From: DASZHJ01 sp035938015
Lineage (GTDB): Bacteria; Pseudomonadota; Alphaproteobacteria; ATCC43930; CGMCC-115725
Reading direction: 5' to 3'
Length of the DNA stretch: 11,661 nucleotides
Assembly: GCA_035938015.1 (NCBI GenBank)
Contig: DASZHJ010000237.1
Span: 1-11,661 of the forward strand
Positions 6,301 through 11,661 of the stretch are shown piece by piece. Below the pieces are notes generated by a model, which saw only the letters and a list, made by a program, of their open reading frames with translations, did not search any database and was not told the origin of the DNA. The position numbers and the translations under genes are program-made. Positions within the stretch are counted from its first letter, which is position 1; every line of letters begins with the position of its first letter.

Positions 6301-8313
6301 TTAGCTGGCGCGGCGCAGCGGCTCGATGGTGGCGGGGATCGGCGCAGTCTTGGCGTTGCGGATCTTGATATCGGCCTTAAGCGTGCCCTTGCGCCCGTCC
6401 TCGAAGGTAACCTCGGTCGCGATCTCCGCGCGCTCGCGGCTCGAATAAAGCGCCTCGATCAGCGGCCGGAACCGCTCGCCGATGAAGCGCCGGCGCACCT
6501 TGCGGGTGCGCGTGAGCTCGCCGTCGTCGGCGTCGAGCTCCTTGTGCAGGATGAGAAAACGATGGATCTGCGAGCCCGCGAGGTGCGGCTCCTGCGCCAG
6601 GTCGCGGTTCACCTGCTCGACGCAGCCCGCAACGAGATCGTAAACCGCATCGAGGCCCGCGAGCTCCTGGTAGCCGCCATAGGTGATGCCGTTTCGCTCG
6701 GCCCAGTCTCCGACCGCCTCCGCGTCGATGTTGATGAAGGCGGTGACGTGGGGCCGCCCCGGCGCAAACGCCACGGCCTCTCTGATGTACGGAAAAAACT
6801 TGAGCTTGTTCTCCAGGAATTTCGGCGCGAACAGCGTGCCGTCCTCGAGCTTACCCACGTCCTTGGCGCGGTCGATGATGTGGAGGTGCTGGACTTCGTC
6901 GAGGAAGCCCGCGTCGCCGGAATGCACCCAGCCATCCGGGCGCTTGGTCTCGGCCGTCGCCTGCGCGTTCTTGAAGTAGCCCGCGAACACGCCCGGGCTC
7001 TTGTAGAGCACCTCGCCGTCCTCGGCGATCTTCAGCTCGACGCCACCGACGGGAGTTCCCACCGTGTCCGCGCGCACTTGGCCGTTGGGCTGGATGCACA
7101 GAAACACCGAGCATTCCGTCATGCCGTAGAGCTGCTTGATGTTGATGCCGAGCGAGCGATAGAAGTTGAAGATATCGGGGCCGATGGCCTCGCCCGCGGT
7201 GTAGGCGATGCGGATGCGGCTGAAGCCCAAGGTGTTCTTGAGTGGCCCATAGATCAGCATGCGGCCGATGATGTAGAGCAGGCGATCGCCGACCGAGACC
7301 TGCTCGCCGTCGAGGATCTTGCCGCCGACGCGGCGCGCGAGCGCCATAAAGCGCCCAAACAGCCAGCGCTTGAGCGCCCCGGCGTCCTCCATCCGGATCA
7401 TCACTTGGGTCAGGATGTTTTCCCAGATGCGCGGCGGCGCGAAGAAATAAGTCGGGCCCAGCTCGCGCAGATCGGTCATCACCGTGGCGCCCGACTCAGG
7501 GCAGCTCACGCAGAAGCCGGCACAGTAGGATTGCCCGAAGGAGAACACGTTGTCGCCGACCCATGCCATCGGCAGATAGGCCAGGACTTCGTCGTCCTCG
7601 CGCAATCCCTCGAATTCGATGCCGCTCCGCGCCGTCAGGATGATGTTGTCGAAGGTCAGCATCACGCCCTTGGGCTGGCCCGTGGTGCCGGAGGTGTAGA
7701 GGATGATGGCGACGTCGGCGCCGCCGCCCATGGCGATCTCCGCCGCGAGATAGTCGGGATGCGTCGCGGCGAAGGCGCGGCCCTTCTCCTGAACGTCGGT
7801 GAAGCGGGTGAGCGCGCCGTGGTCGTAGTGCCGGAGCCCGCGGGCATCGCAATAGATGATCGCCTCGAGGCGCGGCAGCCGCGCGCGGACCGAGAGCACC
7901 TTGTCGACTTGTTCCTGGTCCTCGGCCACCACGAAGCGTACCTCCGCGTGGTCGAGCACGTACTCCATCTCGGCCGCGACGGCGTCCTGGTAGACCGGCA
8001 CGGGAACGCCCCCGAGGCATTGCGCGGCGGTGATCGCCCAATAGAGCCGCGGCCGGTTGTCGCCGATGACGCCGAGCTTGTCGCCGCGCTTGAAACCCAG
8101 CGCGGCGAGGCCGAGGGCGAGGTCCTGCGTCTCGCGAGCGACTTCGGCCCAGCTCCAGCTCTGCCAGATCCCGTAATCCTTCTCGCGGATGGCAGGACGG
8201 TCTGCGCGGATCCGCGCATTTTCGAGAAGAAGCTTGGGGAAGGTGTCGCGCGCAGCCTCGCTGGCGGCGCGCGGGCCGGGCTCGATGGCAATCTCGCTCT
8301 CGGCTAGGGCCAT
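6301..8313 (-). CDS. Long-chain-type acyl-CoA synthetase (AMP-forming, ANL superfamily)
   Basis: A 670-residue protein expected to activate a carboxylic acid with ATP and CoA to the acyl-CoA. From the chosen start, the ANL motifs are: phosphate loop YTSGTTGQPKG (206-216), YLPMAW (246-251), YTAGEAI (371-377), YGMTE (396-400), DGWVHSGDAGF (460-470), hinge DRAKD (481-485) followed by GKLEDGTLFAPKFLE, and ELTRTRKVRRRF (599-610) with the likely catalytic lysine K605. Spacing and the long C-terminal domain match long-chain fatty acyl-CoA synthetases more than acetyl-CoA synthetase. The ATG at 8313 is chosen because GGAGAG lies 4 bases upstream; an in-frame GTG at 8349 would add 12 residues but has no ribosome binding site. 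It heads the operon and is followed after 5 bases by the livG-type gene. Enzyme class is well supported; the actual acid (fatty, aromatic or branched) is unknown. Confidence 0.93.
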   Translation of the reverse strand: MALAESEIAIEPGPRAASEAARDTFPKLLLENARIRADRPAIREKDYGIWQSWSWAEVARETQDLALGLAALGFKRGDKLGVIGDNRPRLYWAITAAQCLGGVPVPVYQDAVAAEMEYVLDHAEVRFVVAEDQEQVDKVLSVRARLPRLEAIIYCDARGLRHYDHGALTRFTDVQEKGRAFAATHPDYLAAEIAMGGGADVAIILYTSGTTGQPKGVMLTFDNIILTARSGIEFEGLREDDEVLAYLPMAWVGDNVFSFGQSYCAGFCVSCPESGATVMTDLRELGPTYFFAPPRIWENILTQVMIRMEDAGALKRWLFGRFMALARRVGGKILDGEQVSVGDRLLYIIGRMLIYGPLKNTLGFSRIRIAYTAGEAIGPDIFNFYRSLGINIKQLYGMTECSVFLCIQPNGQVRADTVGTPVGGVELKIAEDGEVLYKSPGVFAGYFKNAQATAETKRPDGWVHSGDAGFLDEVQHLHIIDRAKDVGKLEDGTLFAPKFLENKLKFFPYIREAVAFAPGRPHVTAFINIDAEAVGDWAERNGITYGGYQELAGLDAVYDLVAGCVEQVNRDLAQEPHLAGSQIHRFLILHKELDADDGELTRTRKVRRRFIGERFRPLIEALYSSRERAEIATEVTFEDGRKGTLKADIKIRNAKTAPIPATIEPLRRAS

Positions 8314-8317
8314 TCGT

Positions 8318-8323
8318 CTCTCC
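8318..8323 (-). promoter_or_regulatory. Ribosome binding site deciding the acyl-CoA synthetase start
   Basis: GGAGAG on the minus strand, 4 bases before the ATG at 8313. It supports that start over the longer in-frame GTG at 8349, which has no purine-rich stretch in front of it. Confidence 0.65.
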
Positions 8324-8404
8324 GCGGGGCCGGCGGCGCCGCAAGCCACAGGCGCAATCGGCCGAGAACCCGCAAGCCTCCCTCAGTCTTGCGTTTTTCG
8401 CCTA

Positions 8405-8420
8405 GCTGGCATGCGCCAGC
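8405..8420. promoter_or_regulatory. 16-base perfect dyad, operator-like, upstream of the ligase-transporter operon
   Basis: GCTGGC-atgc-GCCAGC is a perfect 6-bp inverted repeat with a 4-base centre. It lies about 90 bases upstream of the synthetase start and just downstream of the candidate promoter at 8428-8457, where a repressor dimer could block transcription. A regulatory role is inference: no regulator gene is in the window and no second copy was noticed. Confidence 0.3.
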
Positions 8421-8427
8421 GCGAGCC

Positions 8428-8457
8428 TAGTTAGGCCCAAAGGTGGAACCCGGTCAA
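8428..8457 (-). promoter_or_regulatory. Weak candidate sigma70-type promoter for the ligase-transporter operon
   Basis: On the minus strand, TTGACC (8452-8457, five of six to the -35 consensus) is followed after 18 bases by TAACTA (8428-8433), a poor -10 match. It lies in the only non-coding gap upstream of the operon's first gene, so a promoter is expected here, but this exact site is uncertain. Confidence 0.25.
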
Positions 8458-8464
8458 GCCGCGG

Positions 8465-8485
8465 CGTGACCGCAAGCGGGTCACG
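8465..8485 (-). terminator. Stem-loop downstream of the HD-domain gene (terminator-like, no U-run)
   Basis: Arms cgtgacc (8465-8471) and ggtcacg (8479-8485) form a perfect 7-bp stem with a 7-base loop, 35 bases past the stop codon of the HD-domain gene. No U-run follows on the minus strand, so intrinsic termination is doubtful; it may stabilise the 3' end or mark a Rho-dependent end. Confidence 0.3.
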
Positions 8486-8519
8486 ATCGCGTGGACGGGC
8501 GTCGTCGATCCGCGCTCGC

Positions 8520-9278
8520 TCAAAGGAACTTGGTCGGCCGGATCATGGCCCGCCACATATGGGCGACCGGGCTGTTGTCATAGCCCAAGCCCTCTTTCGG
8601 CTGCCGGAAATGCCGGCCGATCACGTCGGTGAACTCCTCGAGCTTGACCTTCTTGTTGGGGTCGAAGGCGTAGATGTCGCAGATCGTGATCATGCGGCCG
8701 GTCATGTACCACTTATGGGCGCGGGCGCGCCGGTATTCGTCCTCGATGTAGGGATCCGGCCGGTAATTCGGTCCGAAGAACCGGACATAGGACTCCGGAT
8801 ACTCGTAGCCCACCGACTCGTCGGCATAGAAACGCAACGCTTGGTGCGTGCGCACGGCCCAGCTCACTTCCTCATCCACATAAGGCTCAATGAGCTGGGC
8901 GCCCCAATAGCCGTGATCCCCGCGGATGAAGGCGAGCACCGCGATGTCGTGTACGAGGCAGGCGAGCTGGATCTTCTCGGGCTGACCGGTCTCGCGCGCA
9001 TGCGCCGCGCTCTGCAGGAGGTGCTGCCCGGGACCGAAGCGGTATTTGAAGAAATCGATCAGGGTCGGTTGTGCCGGCATTTTCGGCAGCCGTGGATCGT
9101 CACCCATCAGCATGTATTTGCCGGGATTCTCGCGCACCAGCTTGGCGCCCACGCCCTCCTGATTGATGCCCTCCGTCATGGTGAAGAGCGCGGAGTCCGC
9201 GATCAGCACGTCGAGTTCCCGCATCTTCTGATGCTCGAGTGCGTCCGCTCGTTCCGCCATCGATGGTGTCGCGTTCAT
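8520..9278 (-). CDS. HD-domain protein, probable metal-dependent oxygenase or hydrolase of the PhnZ/MIOX-like type
   Basis: A 252-residue soluble protein with no signal peptide or membrane segment. The HD core is visible: H86 in GQHLLQSA, H110-D111 in CLVHDIAV, H122 in GDHGYWGAQL, H145 in VRTHQALRFY and a likely final ligand D201 in MITICDIYAFD. The order H...HD...H...H...D, and the local sequences (LQSAxxA before the HD pair, H-x3-GA after it, H-x3-R-x-Y next), resemble PhnZ-type HD oxygenases, related in fold to myo-inositol oxygenase, more than nucleotide phosphohydrolases. At the position four after the fourth His, where PhnZ-like proteins tend to have Lys, this one has R149. The first 80 residues have no motif I recognise. 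The ATG is supported by AAAGGA (9286-9291) 7 bases upstream. It is divergent from aconitase and separated by 206 bases from the ligase-transporter operon, so it is probably its own unit. Substrate unknown; a phosphohydrolase role is not excluded. Confidence 0.75.
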   Translation of the reverse strand: MNATPSMAERADALEHQKMRELDVLIADSALFTMTEGINQEGVGAKLVRENPGKYMLMGDDPRLPKMPAQPTLIDFFKYRFGPGQHLLQSAAHARETGQPEKIQLACLVHDIAVLAFIRGDHGYWGAQLIEPYVDEEVSWAVRTHQALRFYADESVGYEYPESYVRFFGPNYRPDPYIEDEYRRARAHKWYMTGRMITICDIYAFDPNKKVKLEEFTDVIGRHFRQPKEGLGYDNSPVAHMWRAMIRPTKFL

Positions 9279-9334
9279 CCGCTAGTCCTTTGCCAGGGTG
9301 AAATAATCGAAAATGCGCTAAGCTCTTCAACAGA

Positions 9335-9363
9335 ATACTAGGCGCGAGCGTCGCCTGCTTCAA
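9335..9363 (-). promoter_or_regulatory. Candidate sigma70-type promoter for the HD-domain gene
   Basis: On the minus strand, TTGAAG (9358-9363) and TAGTAT (9335-9340) are separated by exactly 17 bases, each matching four of six consensus positions. The predicted start near 9328 would give a leader of about 50 bases carrying the AAAGGA ribosome binding site. Plausible but unproven. Confidence 0.4.
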
Positions 9364-9389
9364 TCCGGCCCTTGATCTCGTCGGCCGGA
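9364..9389. repeat. 7-bp inverted repeat in the divergent intergenic region
   Basis: tccggcc (9364-9370) and ggccgga (9383-9389) form a dyad with a 12-base centre, midway between the HD-domain gene and aconitase. It abuts the candidate -35 box of the HD gene and lies upstream of acnA, so it could be a regulator site for either. In GC-rich DNA such short arms can arise by chance. No convincing plus-strand promoter for acnA was found in this 183-base region. Confidence 0.3.
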
Positions 9390-9461
9390 AGCGGTAGCAG
9401 CGGGCCGCGTTGCCGCCCCGCGCTTCCAACGGAGCCACGCCCCACCGCTAGGAGATTCTGC

Positions 9462-11661
9462 ATGTCCGTCACCGGCCACGACACGCTGAAAGCTCGCCGC
9501 ACGCTGGAGGTCGAGGGCAAGAAGTACGATTATTTCAGCCTGGATGCGGCGGCGAAGGCGGCGGGACTCGGCGACGTCTCGCGCCTGCCTTTCTCCCTCA
9601 AGGTGCTGCTTGAAAACCTGGTGCGCCTCGAGAACGGCCGTACCGTGACGGTGGACGACGTCAAGGCGATGGCGGAGTGGCTCAAGACCCGCAGCTCCGA
9701 GCGCGAGATCGCGTTCCGTCCCGCGCGCGTGCTGATGCAGGATTTCACCGGCGTTCCCGCCGTGGTAGATCTCGCAGCGATGCGCGAGGCCATGGTGAAA
9801 CTCGGCGGCAACGCGCAGCAGATCAATCCGCTCTCGCCGGTCGATCTCGTGATCGACCACTCCGTCATGATCGACACCTTCGGCTCGGCCTCTGCCTTCC
9901 GCGACAACGTGCGACACGAGTTCGAGCGCAACGGGGAGCGCTATGCGTTCCTGCGCTGGGGCCAGACCGCTTTCGACAATTTCCGCGTGGTGCCTCCGGG
10001 CACCGGCATCTGCCACCAGGTGAACCTCGAATATCTCGCGCGCGTGGTCTGGACCACCGAGGAGAACGGCAAGACCGTGGCCTATCCCGATACGCTGGTC
10101 GGCACCGACAGCCATACCACCATGGTGAACGGGCTTTCGGTGCTGGGCTGGGGCGTCGGCGGCATCGAGGCGGAGGCGGCGATGCTGGGTCAGCCCATCT
10201 CTATGGTGCTGCCGGAAGTCATCGGCATGAAGCTCTCGGGCGCGCTCCCCGAGGGCGCCACCGCCACCGACCTCGTGCTCACGGTGACCCAGATGCTGCG
10301 CAAGCGCGGTGTGGTCGGCCGCTTCGTCGAGTTCTTCGGGCCCGGCCTCAAGAGCCTCGCGCTCGCTGACCGCGCGACCCTCGGCAACATGGCGCCGGAA
10401 TACGGCGCCACCTGCGGGTTCTGGCCGATCGACGCGGAGACGCTGCGCTACCTCGCCTTCACCGGGCGCGACGCGCACCAGGTGAAGCTGGTCGAATCCT
10501 ATGCGAAGGCGCAAGGCCTCTGGCGCGACGACGCGACGCCCGATCCCATCTTCACGGACACACTCGAGCTCGATCTCGGCACGGTCGAGTCCTCCCTCGC
10601 GGGTCCGCGCCGGCCGCAGGATCGTGTGCCGCTTTCGAGTGCCGCCAAGTCCTTCGCGGCGGAGCTGCCGCGGCTCGCCGGCAAGACAGATGGCGGCACC
10701 ATCGCCGAGCGGGCGGTCAAGGTCGCCGGCAGCAACTACGAGCTCAAGGATGGGCATGTGGTGATCGCCGCGATCACCAGCTGCACCAACACCTCCAATC
10801 CCAGCGTGATGCTGGCCGCCGGCTTGCTCGCGCGCAATGCGGTGAAGCGCGGCCTCAAGGTGAAGCCGTGGGTCAAGACCTCGTTGGCGCCCGGAAGCCA
10901 GGTGGTCTCCGACTACTACGCCGCCGCGGGCCTGCAGCAGGAGCTCGATACGCTCGGCTTCAACCTCGTGGGTTACGGGTGCACGACTTGCATCGGCAAT
11001 TCTGGACCCCTGCCCGAGCCGATCGCCGAGGCGATCGATCAGGGCGATCTCGTGGTGGCGGCCGTGCTCTCCGGCAACCGCAACTTCGAAGGCCGCATTC
11101 ACCCCTATGTCAGGGCGAATTACCTGGCATCGCCGCCACTGGTGGTGGCCTACGCGCTCGCGGGGTCCATGCGCGTCGATCTCCGCAACGATCCGCTCGG
11201 CGAGGGTGCCGACGGCAAGGCGGTCTACCTTAAGGACATCTGGCCCGCGAATGCGGAGATCCAGGACACCATCCGCAAGGCGCTGACACCGGAGATGTTC
11301 CGCAAGCGCTACGCCAACGTTCAGGAGGGTCCCGAGGAGTGGCGCAAGGTCAAAGTGAAGACCGGTGTGACCTTCGAGTGGGATGGCTCCTCGACCTACA
11401 TCGCCCATCCGCCTTATTTCGAGGGCATGTCGAAAGACCCGCGCCCGCTCTCCGACGTTCAGCTGGCGCGGCCGCTGGCGCTGCTCGGCGACAGCATCAC
11501 CACCGACCTCATCTCGCCTGCGGGCTCGATCAAGAAGGAGAGCCCGGCCGGCGAGTACCTGATCAGCTATCAAGTGCGTCCGGCGGACTTCAATTCCTAC
11601 GGCGCGCGCCGGGGGCATCACGAAGTGATGATGCGCGGCACCTTCGCCAATATCCGCATTC
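9462..11661 (+). CDS. acnA: Aconitate hydratase A, C-terminus cut by window edge
   Basis: The first 733 residues are visible and the frame stays open to the right edge; AcnA proteins are about 890-900 residues, so roughly 160 are missing. The enzyme interconverts citrate and isocitrate through cis-aconitate in the TCA cycle, in the cytoplasm, using a 4Fe-4S cluster. The three cluster cysteines are C441 (in ITSCTNTSNP) and C507 and C510 (in YGCTTCIGNSG), with the 66- and 3-residue spacing known from E. coli AcnA. Other hallmarks are DLVIDHSV near 127-134, the DSH triplet at 216-218 in VGTDSHTTMVNG, SGNRNFEGRIHP, and in the start of the swivel domain LLGDSITTDLISPAG and NSYGARRGHHEVMMRG. The ATG follows GGAGA (9451-9455) by 6 bases. 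N-terminal length (starting MSVTGHDTLKARRTL) matches the AcnA/IRP1 class rather than AcnB. It is transcribed away from the HD-domain gene. No frameshift is seen. Confidence 0.97.
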   Translation, partial: MSVTGHDTLKARRTLEVEGKKYDYFSLDAAAKAAGLGDVSRLPFSLKVLLENLVRLENGRTVTVDDVKAMAEWLKTRSSEREIAFRPARVLMQDFTGVPAVVDLAAMREAMVKLGGNAQQINPLSPVDLVIDHSVMIDTFGSASAFRDNVRHEFERNGERYAFLRWGQTAFDNFRVVPPGTGICHQVNLEYLARVVWTTEENGKTVAYPDTLVGTDSHTTMVNGLSVLGWGVGGIEAEAAMLGQPISMVLPEVIGMKLSGALPEGATATDLVLTVTQMLRKRGVVGRFVEFFGPGLKSLALADRATLGNMAPEYGATCGFWPIDAETLRYLAFTGRDAHQVKLVESYAKAQGLWRDDATPDPIFTDTLELDLGTVESSLAGPRRPQDRVPLSSAAKSFAAELPRLAGKTDGGTIAERAVKVAGSNYELKDGHVVIAAITSCTNTSNPSVMLAAGLLARNAVKRGLKVKPWVKTSLAPGSQVVSDYYAAAGLQQELDTLGFNLVGYGCTTCIGNSGPLPEPIAEAIDQGDLVVAAVLSGNRNFEGRIHPYVRANYLASPPLVVAYALAGSMRVDLRNDPLGEGADGKAVYLKDIWPANAEIQDTIRKALTPEMFRKRYANVQEGPEEWRKVKVKTGVTFEWDGSSTYIAHPPYFEGMSKDPRPLSDVQLARPLALLGDSITTDLISPAGSIKKESPAGEYLISYQVRPADFNSYGARRGHHEVMMRGTFANIRI

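Noticed and set aside
6283..8307. A 674-codon open frame on the plus strand opposite the acyl-CoA synthetase
   Set aside because: Exactly antisense to a gene with all ANL motifs; composition is that of a GC-rich shadow frame and no motif is present.
8313..8349. GTG start for the acyl-CoA synthetase giving 12 extra residues
   Set aside because: No ribosome binding site precedes the GTG, while the ATG at 8313 has GGAGAG at a good distance.
8465..8485. Strong intrinsic terminator after the HD-domain gene
   Set aside because: The stem is good but no U-run follows on the transcribed strand; kept only as a low-confidence stem-loop.
9279..9461. A sigma70-type promoter for acnA on the plus strand
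   Set aside because: TTGCCA (9290-9295) is a fair -35 box but has no -10 match 16-18 bases downstream. TTGATC with TAGCAG at 17 bases further on is too weak to call.
9360..11621. A 753-codon open frame on the minus strand opposite aconitase
   Set aside because: Aconitase on the plus strand has its cluster cysteines and active-site motifs intact. The opposite frame is repetitive Arg/His/Ala/Gly/Glu-rich sequence without recognisable domains.

Overview
The window is GC-rich, densely coded bacterial DNA. It is most likely from an alphaproteobacterium: the two intergenic palindromic repeats resemble short repeats I associate with Rhizobiales and Rhodospirillales genomes, and the protein sequences fit that class. 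No rRNA, tRNA, CRISPR array, insertion sequence or phage gene is visible. The taxonomic call is an inference, not a match to a named genome.

Layout. Positions 1-8313 hold seven genes, all on the minus strand, so they read from right to left. In transcription order they are: a long-chain-type acyl-CoA synthetase (8313-6301), a LivG-type ATPase (6295-5501), a LivH-type permease (5490-4555), a LivM-type permease (4551-3457), a periplasmic substrate-binding protein (3315-1984), a LivF-type ATPase (1810-998) and a PaaK-family adenylate-forming ligase (872 to beyond the left edge). The first four are separated by only 5, 10 and 3 bases. The last three are separated by 141, 173 and 125 bases, and two of these gaps carry strong inverted repeats. 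To the right, still on the minus strand, is an HD-domain protein (9278-8520) whose metal ligands resemble the PhnZ/MIOX group of diiron oxygenases. Facing away from it across a 183-base divergent intergenic region is an aconitase A gene (9462 to beyond the right edge).

How the genes work together. The five Liv genes make a complete ABC importer of the branched-chain/hydrophobic amino acid (HAAT) type. It is flanked in the same apparent operon by two carboxylate-CoA ligase family proteins. The simplest reading is uptake of a carboxylic acid (aromatic, fatty or branched) followed by trapping as a CoA thioester, rather than amino acid uptake. The substrate cannot be read from the sequence. The PaaK-like protein lacks the family's usual glycine/threonine-rich phosphate loop in the expected place, so it may not be an ordinary ligase. 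The HD protein and aconitase look like separate transcription units.

Nothing here is clearly a wholly new system. The points most worth a second look are the altered PaaK-like protein, the transporter-ligase operon of unknown substrate, the PhnZ-like HD protein and the paired inverted repeats that overlap a ribosome binding site.
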